Position numbers and translations under genes: made by a program. Under the pieces are notes generated by a model, which saw only the letters and a program-made list of their open reading frames with translations, made no database searches and was not told the origin of the DNA. Shown piece after piece: positions 44,130-56,139 of a stretch of 64,000 nucleotides of DNA (position 1 is its first letter; the number at the start of each line of letters is the position of its first letter). The DNA is from Isoetes taiwanensis. Taxonomy: Eukaryota; Streptophyta; Lycopodiopsida; Isoetales; Isoetaceae. The stretch is taken from assembly GCA_021234155.1 (NCBI GenBank), contig JAJEKV010000271.1, positions 126,001 to 190,000 of the forward strand, written 5' to 3'.

Positions 44130-44779
44130 TGTTAGAATTCTTGAAGCCTCAATGCATCTAACTTAGATCAATCTAGTTTAACCATTAACTTCCATAAACC
44201 ATTGCACTACAAAACCACTTATCCAACTTAATTGATATTATTCATGATAATAATTCTATTGCAATGGTCGACCACTTCAATGGTTTCAAATGAAAACTTC
44301 AAGGGTTCCAAATGAACAGTAATTTACAGTCTTATTCATTCAATAAAACATCTGTACAGAGTGTTTCGTGCACCTCTGGCATCTCCAAATCTGTATATCC
44401 ATTAATTATCTACAGGGCTATTTACAGTGATCTTCTATGGCTGATCTGGCGACGGTTAAGCAGAATAATCATAATTTTAGCTTGTCAACTTTCCTTCCAT
44501 AGATATTCGGCCTTAACCTCTTGCATATTTTTGGTGATACTTATCTTTTAAATAACCCGTCATCTTTAAGGTTTAATTCATAAACCATTAAGCAACTATA
44601 ACCTTTAGTCTCCATATTTCTTTCCTCTCAATCATATCATTCCCTTAGCAACTTAAACAACTTAACTTCCTTCTTCCCTAAGATCAGTGTGATATTTCTA
44701 GTGTCAGTCTGAGCTCTTATGCTGCATAGGGATCTGAACCTACAGGAATATATGATGACCAACCATATTTTTTCTAACA
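44130..44779 (-). repeat. 5' LTR of outer copia
   Basis: The 650-bp LTR is bounded by TGTTAGAA and TTCTAACA. It is followed on the right by the target duplication GTTCT (44780-44784). Confidence 0.93.
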
Positions 44780-44783
44780 GTTC

Positions 44784-45119
44784 TGTTATGCACTAGCATC
44801 TCTTGTGATAACCAACTGACTCCAAAAGTGCAGATCCTTCATGGATATTGTTATCCAATGGGCCCTGACCTTTCCAGGCTTTATTCCATACTCCACAGAC
44901 CATACCAATTCCTCCTTGTCCTCGAGATATTTTCCCTCAAGCATATAAAACACATTAATGTTGCCATGAGGAATTGAACATTGGTTCTGATACCAAATGT
45001 TATGTACTAGCACCTCTAGTGATAATCAGCACCCCGAAAGGGCAGATCCTTCATGAAAATCGTTATCCAATGGTCCCCAACCTTTCTACGCTTTATCCCA
45101 TACCCCACAGACCATATCA
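44784..45119 (-). mobile_element. TRIM-like miniature LTR element
   Basis: Two direct repeats of 124 bp (44784-44907) and 122 bp (44998-45119), both starting TGTTATG and ending CA, flank a 90-bp interior. On the minus strand, the interior begins two bases after the right repeat with TGGTATCAGAACC, an initiator-Met-type primer site. It ends with gaggacaaggaggaa, a polypurine tract, next to the left repeat. That is the complete skeleton of a terminal-repeat retrotransposon in miniature. The repeats are clearly diverged, and I found no target duplication. The outer copia inserted at its left edge. Confidence 0.72.
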
Positions 45120-46379
45120 ATACGAATTGCTACGGATCACACCAATGATCCAAATCTTTTTAATCTTCCAAAACCTAATTCAAGACTTCTTCGTCTTACA
45201 AACTGTATACCACCTACAGATACAACAAATCCAGAAGTTAACGAAAGTATCAAATACCTAATTACAGATAATAAGCAAATAGGTATAGGTTACTTCAATA
45301 CTTTGAGATCTTAGCCAGTTCACCAAAACCAGCTCAAAGACCCAAGTCCAATTGGGCCTTGGAGCTCAAGCTTCTGGCTAAGTGTAGCAAGGCAAAGGCA
45401 TATAGCTGGAACATAAAACACTAATTCAAATAACCTCTTACAAGTACGCTCAAGGTAAAGTTACGCTAGTTGGTTATATCCTCCTTCTAACATGTCGCTT
45501 TCTCATGACCTCCCCATTACATATAACTGACGGCTTATAATGAAAGTCGTGAAACACAACGATGTTAAAGGGTCATGCACAAACTATCATCTTATTTTGG
45601 CTTCGGTATTATATAAAGGTTAGAACTAGTGCTTTGAAACTTGTTTTGACATTTAACATTTAATTATTACTAGAATTTGCATGTTGCAGTTTATTACTCT
45701 ATAATGAGTACAACTTTGCTAGATTTTGTCATGCATCCATGGCACGTGACGTCGCATGCGATGCCTAGTCAACAGTCACTGGCCACGCCACGCACCTGTT
45801 GGCGCCATGTCGCAACAAAGTACTGGCATGTGGATTTCCCGGTACAGCGACGTCACATCGCAGGCAACATGATGTCGCCGACATGCAAGCTGGCATGACA
45901 AACTCGGCACAGACACAACGACGCCATGGCAGACGCAACGACTGACATTGCAGTTCGCGTCGCATGTGACATGTACCGACGTGTGGACGATGTGGCGTCG
46001 CTAGTTGCGGCGTTGACGTGACTTGGTCACGTCAAATGTGACATCGCGTGACCCAAACGCTGCAACCCCACGTCGTTAAATGACATTCTCTTGTTGTGAT
46101 GGCCAGGTGGGCTCTTGTGCACATGGCGCATTTGTTGGGATTTATGAGATTCTAGATAGAAACATCTATAATCCTATTGGATTTTAGGTCTCAATCCCCC
46201 ATGCCACAAGCACAAGAGATGCAACAAAGAACTACCATAAATCCATTTATAACCTCAAATTGAGAATCAATATAAGATTAATCATCCGTCTAATCAAACA
46301 ATGGTCAATTCTTAATTAGAAATTCAAGCTATCTACTTTACGAACTGGCATGCTGCCTGGACCCATTGTCTCTAAGATT
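45120..46379. other. Spacer with a GC-rich, CACTA-like stretch
   Basis: No gene is supported. From about 45720 to 46098 the DNA is GC-rich with many gacgtcgc-like motifs. Its right end, read on the minus strand, begins CACAACAAGAGAATGTC followed by tttaacgacg. This resembles decayed CACTA termini (CACTACAAGAAA type). The left end is not identifiable. Confidence 0.4.
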
Positions 46380-48649
46380 GACTCCATCTTCTTCGTGAAT
46401 AGCTAAGTTGAGGCTTGAACACGCCTAGACAACTTTTGGGGGCATAGTGATACACCTCTATAGCTGCAATCATCTCTTGGGTTGAATAGTGATACATTCT
46501 AAACGCCAAGATCCATTGACAAATATTTTTCGTCTATTCCTTATTCATACATGCCTTCAGCTTGGGATACCTTGTCACATACTTATCTTTGAATGAATCC
46601 AAATTCTTCGTAGCTTCAATTCTACAAGCTTCCCTGTACACAAGCTTTCCAGCTTCCACAGTAGCCGCATCTCCAAGTTCTTTACTAACTGGTAAGTCTC
46701 TAGGAGGACCCCCTATCCCATACATAATTGCACCTAGCTCAGTGACTTTTGTTCCTGGCCTCCTTGTCCTTCATGTTTCTTGACAGCCACTTAGCTCTCC
46801 TAATGTGTCAAATGTCGATTCAAACTAGCACTATGTGAAAAAACTACGTCACACAAAGATTGTGGACTTGACCACGTTAGTTTATAAAATGATTCATTAC
46901 CGTCTTGCAGGCTTTGATTTCGGAATGAGCATCATTCATGATGAAGCATGAGGGTTGCAATCCTGAATTATAGGATGTGGACTGCTTCCCTCAATGCTTC
47001 CAACCACTGAGATATGCCACTCTTCATCTAGCTATTTGTGATAATCCAGAAAGCCGGCATCCCATTGGATAGTTCTCAAATGCAATTAGAGTGAAAAGAT
47101 AATAGCTTGCAAAGCTATCAAGCTTGGTAATACTGCAAGTTAAAGAGAGTTGTTGATATCACTAATATTGCCAAACAAGTACCTCGTCATTTGTTTTAAA
47201 AGTGGAATCCATATATATGGCTTTGTCTTTGTGGCACCGAAGATGTCTCGGGGCTTAAGTGATTCATCGAAGTGACGAGGCCATTTGAGTCGTAGCAGAA
47301 TATCGCTAAATCAAGGAAGGCGATTGGTGACAACCATCACCGAGCTCTTTTTGTTTTAAATAATATGCGGCTTTGTGGTAGCTGATTTAATAGCATCGGC
47401 TACTTTATAGTTCATATCAACTATTGAAAATTGTTCTCTCTGGATGGAGTCAACACACCTAATAGGGTTCCTTGTTGGTGGATGAACAGACAATCTACAT
47501 TTAGTTGAGCTCACATGTAGATGCTGGTGGGAAGGTCGTCATGCAATTTCTAGTTGCCACGTATGACAGATTTCTCAACATTGTAGATATCGAGAATCGG
47601 CAACATGTCATGGATATTCAAGCTTTCTTTCCTTTTCACAGAGCATTTCAAATTTCAACTCTTCTGGTGCATGTTAAAACACACTCCAAGGAGTGTGGTA
47701 GACCATGATCTTCTGAGAATCCAATCCTTCTTCTTTTTGGAGAGCCAGAGGGCAAACTAAATATCAAACCCTTTTGTGGATCAACTGCCCTCCCATGAGC
47801 TACACCACCATGCAGGTTGATATGATTGAACCAATAATAGGTGATCTTAGAGCAATCTGGTATTAGATACATTTGTCACATTGTGAGATGACATCGATAA
47901 TCCCTATGTACACCTCTCCCCTTTTAACCATTTTTCTCCATGTGGAGCTGAATGATCGCCTTCGACCGTATAAGTATTTGCTGAGTTGTCCCGACACCTG
48001 TAAATGCACCAGTTCATGCGGCAACACCAAAAAATGAAGGGTTGATCAATCTTAAACGAAGATAATATTGAATGTGTCATCTTTCATACCTTTTTTATTG
48101 ACAGATAAGACTTCTCAATTGGATGGATTACGTCTTGCTGAGATACGATGTTTCTCACGTAAAAATTGCAAGGGACTTCTCCAAAATTTCGCACACCAAC
48201 AATCAAAGTCAGAAACTCACCCGATAGGAATGCAATAAACCATGACAGTCATTGGGATCCCAAATGGTAGGGAGTGATCCTCTACATTCTATAACAGTTT
48301 GCTCTGATCAAACAAACCATCTATAGGCTTTTGTAGCCATATGCTTGCTAGAAGATGGAATGTGATGCACATTTTTAAGACCATGTAAAATAACGACAAA
48401 TCACGCACAGAGATGCACGCACCTGTTCCCTTTGCTCTTCGGAATCCATTCCTTCTTGAAGCGCATCTTCAAGCCTATTTTTTCTCTTACAAATTCTTCA
48501 TCCAGTTCTTCAGCTAGCATTCCTTTGGGTCCGCATATGGACCAATCAGAGTGCACAATTCCTATAAAGTCCGAGCAAGGACTAGAATTGAGGGACTGGC
48601 AAACGAATTCATAAACCAGGATTTTAGCAAGACATATTTCTAGTAACAT
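46380..48649 (-). pseudogene. Decayed MULE-like transposase
   Basis: Translating the minus strand in changing frames gives transposase-like text. It includes a segment with LSVHPPTRNPIRCVDSIQRE, then RPRHFDE/KPRDIFGATKTKPY, a VGFIIT-like core with EALREAVHIL and PSCFIMNDAHSEIKACKTVM (the second catalytic Asp region of MULE/SWIM-type transposases). It ends with ATVEAGKLVYREACRIEATK, DKYVTRYPKLKACM, and YHYSTQEMIAAIEVYHYAP. Multiple stops and shifts show that it is dead. Upstream frames at 47872-47648 and 48649-48401 probably belong to the same gene or its host flank. I could not find terminal inverted repeats. Confidence 0.5.
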
Positions 48650-49024
48650 TCTTATTGATATGTATCGTAACTGTCATACTGTTGATGATGCATGCTCCAT
48701 GTATGTGGAATTCTGCTTGTATATGCATGAAATCAAGGACACAACGTTCTTCTAGAATTGGTTAATCTATTATCTAGAATTGGTTAATTTAAGTGTCCCT
48801 AAGCATTCGATAGAGCTATCGCTTCTTGTCCAAATGCTTTGCAAGTTCATGAAGTTGTAATGGCAAGTGGTTCTGCAAGTCTACATTTGTCTGGATGTAG
48901 ATTCATGCTTTTAATATTACTAAGTTTTTACACATATTGTTTCTATGTATATTAACGGAAATTTTTAAATCGTTGGCATAATGCTTTCATTTTGTATTGT
49001 CCTTTTGATAGGAATCCTAGCCCC

Positions 49025-49051
49025 AAAAAAAAAAAAAAAAAAAAAAAAAAA
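49025..49051 (+). repeat. Poly(A) tract, 27 bp
   Basis: This is an uninterrupted run of A after agccc. It could be the tail of a decayed non-LTR insertion, but no LINE or SINE body is recognisable to its left. Confidence 0.85.
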
Positions 49052-51084
49052 CTTCTAGCAAATTCAGTGGTTATATATGATATAAATTACAATATTAAAG
49101 ATAGATCGCTCCCGTTTGGTATTGTGGATACTGATGCTGCACAAGGATCATGCATGCTTTTGTTGTTTGTCTCAGCTAAGATCACAATCCCTATTATTTT
49201 TGTCATTTTCTTTCTATGTATAATCTGTAGGCAGTGGTATATTTTAGCTCGTTTACTTGTTTTTAACTTCGGCAGAGATTCCAACTATTTAACTTTCATA
49301 TAGTGAATAAGGAGTTCGGGTGTGGTTCAAAGTCTATCCTTGCTTTTGCTTTGCTGTAGGAATGTGACGACTGTTAGTACTCCTGACTAACCCTTATTAC
49401 AACCTAATGTCTAAATCACATTCACAGCTACATCATACCAATTGGCACTGATTGTATGTCTAGCCTATCCCACTATGATTTGCAACTCATGAAAATTAGG
49501 TTGTTAGATAATAAGTCACCTCTATTCAAAGCGCCAAAATGTACAAATCAACCTCTGATCGAACTTTAGAATTGGTACTTGTGGACTCTGGACATTTCAA
49601 TTAGTCTAGTGGCATTTTGTAGATGTAATCTGATCTATCTTTGATTTGAAGTTAATAGGGATCTCATCAATTGCAGCTGAGTTTTGTGGACTTGGTTGGT
49701 TCTGAAAAAATAAAGAAGTCAGTATCATCTGAAGAACAACTAAAGGAGGCCCAACAGGCAAAGAATAGCTAATCTCTTCATCATGCCGACTCAAATTGAC
49801 AGGCTGATTTGTAACCTGCTATGTTTTTTACTTTGGATTTTGATACAAACTATCAATTTACTACTGGTTGCTGAAAGCTGTGTGAGCTGGTTTATTTCAA
49901 GTTATATATTCACATGGTAATATGACCACTTTGTTTTTTCCCATATATGGTCAGAACAAGAACAAATGGAGGATTCATGGCCATGCATAGGAATAGAAAG
50001 ATAAACTGTTATATTATACCTGATACAACATAATTGGTGAGGCTTCAAAAACTTTAACAACATTATCAGTTAGCTTAATGTATGCCTGTGTTGGCCACGA
50101 CAAGAGGGTGCATGCCACATATGCTCATTGTAGATCCAACAATAGCATGCCATGCTTAGATTATGTTTAAATTGCATTGTTCGAGACTTAGAGGAAATGG
50201 GTGTGGGTTTGATTGAATATGTTTATAGAAGAACGCTTCTTATACTGCAAAATTATGAATGGAATGCAAACTTGTTTTATTTGTGTATTCATATGCTGTC
50301 AGTATCAAAATAATAGCTAGACATGATACATTCACCGTGTTTTTGCAAGTTTCAAGAAAAAACTCTGTTTCTCCAAACACAAGGGATAAGCTTTATGAAA
50401 GTCTACCACCTACCATAAAGATGCCTTTGCGTACAAGATTACATGCAACATCAAATAAGAAAGAGGCCTTACCTTGTATGCTTTTCTCGTTATGGCGCTC
50501 GATGCTTCTCTTGGTGTGGTGGTAGCACCTAATCTTTTGAGTTCATTCTTTTCTCTGGGTGTTCAGCAATGCTTCTTAATTTTTTCTATGTCTAACATGT
50601 TTTTTATCTCGCATGAGAAATCTTTGGTTGGCAATTGTGAGCTGCTGCTTCCGTCGGTTGTGTCAAGCATCACTTGCTGCTTCTTTTTCTATAGCTATTT
50701 TGATTGCATCCCCATAGCATCTTCATATTCGTTATTGTAGGGCTTTTCATTCTTTATCCTGTTGTTCAATTAGGGTTGTATGTTTTTCTCTGGATTTGAC
50801 ACCAGGTTTATCACTGTGAATCTAAACCCAAATCAAAATTTCGTTATCTCATATGCTTTGATCAGATCATCATCTCATTCTTTCTCTCAGAATTGTAATA
50901 TACCTATGTCCCGATCACCAGAGGGCTTTTTTCATGCTTTTTCATGTTTTTCCGTTGTATCCCACGCTTTTATGCTTGGTGCGTGCTTCCTGGCATCAAA
51001 CTTCTTCCTCTTAAACACATCTGTTGCCGTCAATCCCTGCTTGTTCCGCCGTTATATTTTCTCGAATTTGTCTTTCCCTGTTTT

Positions 51085-51200
51085 CCCTTTCGCATGCTTC
51101 TTTGCATGCTCCGCTTCTTTGCATGCATGCTTCTTTGCATGCTTCTTTGCATGCTCCACTTCTTTGTCGACCTGTGCATGCTTCTTTGCATTCTCCGTTA
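51085..51200. repeat. GCATGC-rich microrepeat
   Basis: Iterated ttctttgcatgc units (about eight) include one CATGCATG. In plants CATGCA is the core of RY/Sph seed-type regulatory motifs, but here it looks like simple expansion. The 157-codon frame across it (50780-51253) is probably fortuitous. Confidence 0.75.
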
Positions 51201-52118
51201 CTCGAATAATATATATAGAACGTAAACTATTTATTATTAATGCTTATGGGTAATAATGTTTAGCATGCAATGCTCTTTAACTTGTGGTGACGGGTTCAAA
51301 TTCATATGTTGACATAGTTTATTTTCTTTTAAGTACATTCATTTCTATTTCCTTTCGAATATGTTTTCTTTTCGAGTATATTTGTTTCTATTTTCCTTTT
51401 CTTTTGAATACGTTTGTTTCTATTCTTTTGAATATATTTTTCTAATGTACCTTGTCTTTTTTGCGTCATGGACGTTTGTTACCAACTTAGGATATTGTGT
51501 TTTATTGGTTTCTACGTATTTTTAATAGTAACGTGATATTTTTCACCCACATATGCTTGACACCATCATATTTAGATATTGTTTCTTACTATTGTTGGTT
51601 TACACTAGTTGATACTGGTTGGTTTTTACTATCGAAGCCGCCGTAAATAGTCTACTTAGATTGTTATAGTCTTTTATGTTTATAACACCTCAAACTTGGC
51701 TTTGCTCGGAACTTATCTTGGTAGCACCTAAGCCTAGTGTTGACTTTTTTAGCATTTTTTCTTGATGAATTGTTGTCTTTATTCCCTTTCCTTATGTATT
51801 TAACTCTTCTTTTCTTCCTTTTTAGATCCACTTACCTATTGTTCTACACCATCTCCCTGTCTCATCACCCTAGGCTTTGAAATGGAAGTTCTCTTTTGAT
51901 CGGCTGGTTTTCCCCTCCAGACGAGTCTCTCACCAAAATGCATGCGATTCGACACCGTCGGATCGCCATTTTGGGGAGAGACGAGGCTATATATATGTTG
52001 TTGGGCTCTTTCTCCATTATCGGCGTCTTCTCACAGCAGTTTTTTGGTCTCAGTTCCCTCCCTTCCCACCCTAAGTTGTTTACATTCATGTTTTTTCATT
52101 TTTTATTTGTGATTCTAT

Positions 52119-52340
52119 ATCGCGTGGCTCGCATGACCGGCCCCTCTGTATTTGAGAGATTATGTTGTTTTAAGATATGATGTTATGTCGCGTGGCTCGC
52201 GTGACCAGCCCCTTTTTTTATTCTTGAAGTATTTGTCATTTCTCGTGTGGCACGCGTGTATAGCCCCTCTATGTTTGAGAGGTTATGTGGTTTTGCTGTA
52301 TGATGTTATATCGCGTGGCTCGCGTGACCAACCCCTTCTA
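52119..52340. repeat. Minisatellite with cgcgtggctcgc core
   Basis: Four units with the core cgcgtggctcgcgtgacc lie at 52121, 52189, 52244 (diverged) and 52312. Spacings alternate near 68 and 55 bp. Units share gcccct and a tttgaga-ttatg segment. Confidence 0.75.
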
Positions 52341-52712
52341 TTGTTGAAGGATTGTGATTTGTTATGGACCAGCCTCCGTGGGGGGTTTCGCCGAGCTGGC
52401 GTGATGGCTTATATTTTTGAGTTACGTGCTTCTTTTTACGTTGTTTCTTTTCAGGCCATCTCATCCAACTGTGGGGAACTCGAACTTTTTTGAGTTACTT
52501 CCCTCCTATTCTATGCTAATGTCTAATGCATTTTGTTCATTTTCTTTTACCTTAAGTTTTTCAGGTGATCATGGCCATTTGTTTCTTTCTTATGGCTCTC
52601 GTGTTGGGTTCGGAGGAATCGTCTTATTTGCGACCTCCATCTTGTGCTTCCTCGACTTTTTCATCAATGATCTCCACTTTGATGGCCCGGGCTTTTCCTT
52701 TGGAGCCATCGG

Positions 52713-52787
52713 GCGAAAGTTTATCATTAGGGTTTTCCTTGAAAACCCGAAAGGGCGGGGTTTTTCATCCCGGTGATAAACTTTCGC
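52713..52787. repeat. Fold-back hairpin
   Basis: Perfect 14-base arms (gcgaaagtttatca at 52713-52726 and tgataaactttcgc at 52774-52787) enclose 47 bases. The interior contains a second inverted repeat (gggtttt / aaaaccc, five-base loop). The two-level stem is too ordered to be chance. It could be a fold-back mini-element or a structured RNA. Confidence 0.8.
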
Positions 52788-53151
52788 ACGTTGCCACCTA
52801 TTTGCCTTTCTTATTTTACGCCATCTTAAAGGGGCTTGGATTGTTCCTATGGCAGGTCCCCTTTATTATTATTAGTGGGTAGTCAGACCAAATTGGTGTG
52901 GTCGACTAGCCCTTTAGATATTTTTCAAAACGTTCATACACTATTGTGATGAAAGATATGCCTATCTATCGGCCGGTTTTCCCCTCCAAACGAGTCTCTC
53001 AATTGAATGAGGAGATGGAAAAAATATTGGATTGGCTTGTCCAAATAGCTTCAATACAGGGCACATCATGGCTTTGGTTGGGTTTGGTCTAAAATATCTT
53101 TTTTAGATTCTCCTTTTAGAGATGACAATGATCAGGCACATTCACATTATT

Positions 53152-53490
53152 CCATATATATAAGTTGATGAAATGCAACACTTAGTGTATTGGAGACATA
53201 GAACTAGAAACAAGTTGAAATGCAAATTCAAAATCTTGATGCATAGCAAGACATTGATTTAGAGTCGCCTTTGCCATCATTCTAGGCATACAACAGGGGC
53301 TTGAATAGCATATATATGTGTTGATGAAATGCAACACTTAGTGTATGAGAGACATAGAACTAGAAAACTAGTTGAAATGCAAATTTGATATCTTGATGCA
53401 TAGCAAGACATTGATTCAAAGTCACCTTTGCCAAGTAGTTGGGAGAAGATGTGACATCACACCAGGCATATAGTAAGGGCTTGAATAGCA
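53152..53490. repeat. Diverged tandem duplication of about 160-180 bp
   Basis: Two adjacent units both contain ttgatgaaatgcaacactta, gacatagaactagaaa, ttgatgcatagcaagacatt and gggcttgaatagcat. Confidence 0.88.
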
Positions 53491-53926
53491 TAAGAGGGAT
53501 ATTTTCTTGGTCGGCCCTAGGTAATGAATCCACGACGAGCTTCATGCTTGAAAGGTTCAGCTGGCCTTGGGAATCATAACATATTAGTTGGGATAAAAAT
53601 TCGTCGTCCTAATTCACCTTGAGCTTTTGGATCGTCATAGGAGGTTCTTTTTTACAAGATGTGGCGTGATTGTAACTTGGAATTAGGCAACATTTGCATT
53701 ATGGAACTAAAGAGTTTAGGAATAAGAACGAAATGCGGGGTGTATTCTTATGAATCACTTGCAATCATTGGATCACAATAAATTCTTAGGAATATGCCAT
53801 ATCAAGGGTGATGATCGTATTCTAAATATATATAAAAAAGCTCCCCACATGACAAATAATACATATACGAATACTTGCTCAAAAACAAAAGACATGGCTT
53901 AGAAACATTGCAAACATTTCATTTCA

Positions 53927-54020
53927 GATATAAAAGCAAACAACGGTGCAAACTCTGCAACAATCGGGTCCATGATATAAAAGCAAACAACGGTGCAAAC
54001 TCTGCAACAATCGGGTCCAT
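53927..54020. repeat. Perfect 47-bp tandem duplication
   Basis: The 47-base unit starting gatataaaagcaaacaacgg and ending gggtccat occurs twice head to tail with no mismatch. Confidence 0.95.
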
Positions 54021-54540
54021 GCACTGAGATAGCCAAACACTCATTTTATAGCCCTTTCCTCAAATACAAGCACATGGAATCCCCATTGAAGTTGGGCAAT
54101 TTCCTATACAGGATTTTAGAGGTTCAACAAAAACTCAATTTTTTTTTTTTTTTTTTTAATTAAAGGCTTGTGTATCTATTATGGTTGTAAAAAAGTACAT
54201 ATGTACATATGATTTTACATATGTGTACAAAATAGGAACCGATTGGGTAGGGATAATTCGGAACCCTTTAGATATGCATAACAAAAAAACAAGCCTAAAA
54301 AGCCTTAAGAAAAATTCTCAAACAATTATATAAGGAGTTTTGATTTGTTAAGAGAAAAAGTCTCAGTTGCCCTCTGAGAATCTTCGCTTCTTGGGCTCCC
54401 CAGAATGGTCTTTCCTGCCCATCCCTTTGGTGGTCACTATGAATAAATAGAAGGGGCAGTCGCAGAGATGAGCTTTCCCCGGATTGAATCTTTTCTTTCT
54501 ATCTTTGGCACAACAGAGAAGTTGTCTTTTCACATCATAA

Positions 54541-55257
54541 TCAGCGTTGCAGGCACAATCGCATTGACATCCATTTCCATGCAGGGTTGGAACCTCGACC
54601 CCAAATTGAATGAGTCATAGAGCATTCGAAAGCAGATTCATCCTTTTCCATGAGCTTTTTGAACATAATCAGGATGTTTCCTATAAAATCACATAGATAA
54701 GTTAGTAAGAGTAGAGTGTGCTTATACCTGATTTCCATATATATCTCATTAATCCAGTTAATATCGTATTTGGTCTGCATAATGATGGCCTTGGGCCAAA
54801 CGATCCCTGATCAAAAATAAGGGAATTTCTCCCTTTCCAAATTCTCCGTAAAAGGATGAAAATTCTCCAATCCGAGGGGTTATCTGAAAGGATGAAATTA
54901 AAAGAAAGACATAGCAATGAAATCATGAAAATTAAACTCAGTCTCAGCGAGCTGAAGCACCCATTCAGCCCATAGACATTTTCTGAAAAGGTGTTCTTCA
55001 TCTTCTTGGTCCTGCAGGCATCTAGGACAGATATCAGTAATGGAAATGCCTATCCTCCATCTCTTACTATTAGTGGCCAGGGTCTTGTGCCAAAATTGCC
55101 GGATGAAGGCTTTAATCTTGGGTTGAATAGGGCCGTTCCAGAGAAAATTGAAGTTTTCGATAGCTCTTTGAGGTTCAATGTCCCATTTGAGGTGAATAGA
55201 GACAACCTGGTCTAAGAAAAGAATATGCTTTGCAGACCTTGTAACCAATAAAGCCAT
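54541..55257 (-). pseudogene. LINE ORF2 C-terminus with zf-RVT domain
   Basis: The minus-strand text NFLWNGPIQPKIKAFIRQFW, ATNSKRWRIGISITDICPRC and DQEDEEHLFRKCLWAEWVL is the zinc-binding zf-RVT domain of plant LINEs. The C-terminal helical text (WRIFILLRRIWKGRNSLIF) follows in another frame. Confidence 0.85.
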
Positions 55258-56139
55258 TAGTATGCCAAAGAACAGTTGAATTATGCCAAATACCCTGATG
55301 AATCCTTTGAGTGATACTGTTGAAAAGCATTTCTGACTCTTCTCTCAAATTCTTTAGGACAGAGTTGTGATAATCAAAGCCATTTAAAATGTCTGTTATG
55401 AAAACAATGCCTTTATTCATCCATTTCTTAGTGAGATCAGGGAAATGAGTAGCTAAGCAAATGTCTTGGTTGTCGAGGATCAGAGAAGGACTCCAGCAGA
55501 TAGGCTGATCTTGGGACAATCCTTCTTTCTAGGAGTACATTTCCTTAACTTTAAACCAAGCCCTGATCCAGTTCTTGATTATCAGAGGAGTGTTAGTACG
55601 GATAGAGAAATCAAAGTAAATACTGTAACGAAGATGCATATTCAAATTTCTCCAGCCAAAAGGGTGGCACTTCTCAATGTAATGCTTGATCAGAGATCTA
55701 ACATGGTGGAGGATCTGATCATTACAGGCTCTATAAAAGAATTTGGCAGCCAAGGCTACAGCCTATTTTTCCAAATTGATAACACCTAAACCACCATTAC
55801 TTTTGTTCTTATAGCATTCCTTCATAGAGATGGGACCCAACATTTCTTATCAGAGCCCCCTACAATAAATCTTCCAATTATACTCTGCATTTTTCTAAGA
55901 GTCTTTTTGTGGGCCATAATGATGGAGGACTGATAGATTTAGGAAGAAGAGATCACCGAGTTAGCAAGAATGGCTCTGCCATTTCTAGAAAGAAATTTGG
56001 AGTTCAAAGAGTCAACCTTATCTATGAGGTCGCACCATAGGTCCCTAGCATTGGTTCTAATAGCGAAAGGGATATCCAAAATTTTAGTCTTAGTAGTAGG
56101 AGAGATATATGTACAACCTAGGGACTGAGCTGCTTGCTC
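55258..56139 (-). pseudogene. LINE ORF2 segment between RT and zf-RVT
   Basis: This is decayed coding between the two domains. Recognisable pieces include KCHPFGWRNLNMHLRYSIYF, SLILDNQDICLATHFPDL and GFIGYKVCKAYSFL. Several stops interrupt it. Confidence 0.65.

Larger units (their letters stand above)
26905..44779 (-). mobile_element. Outer Ty1/copia LTR retrotransposon (interrupted by a nested element)
   Basis: Terminal LTRs run TGTTAGAATTC...TTCTAACA. The target duplication GTTCT lies at 26900-26904 and 44780-44784. Gag-pol is on the minus strand, with the 5' LTR on the right. A nested 12.3-kb element at 28605-40893 splits the RT, so the original copia was about 5.6 kb. The two LTRs differ partly by C-to-T type changes, for example ccgg versus ctgg near 27153 and 44374. 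Confidence 0.95.
49052..54121. other. 5-kb stretch without recognisable genes
   Basis: Frames here are short or low-complexity. The stretch holds several local repeats, annotated separately, and a pair of direct repeats of about 42 bp at 51898-51940 and 52967-53009 (both with ggttttcccctcca and cgagtctctca). Confidence 0.6.

Noticed and set aside
45720-46098. Second CACTA element
   Set aside because: Only one decayed terminus and the general GC-rich motif style are visible. No left end or 3-bp duplication could be found, so it is kept only as a note in the spacer.
49025-49051. Poly(A) tail of a processed gene copy
   Set aside because: No coding or LINE-like text precedes it, so only the tract is annotated.
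50780-51253. 157-codon Phe/Cys/Ala-rich frame resembling a membrane protein
   Set aside because: Its C-terminal half is the translation of the ttctttgcatgc repeat, and no start context or homology is recognisable.
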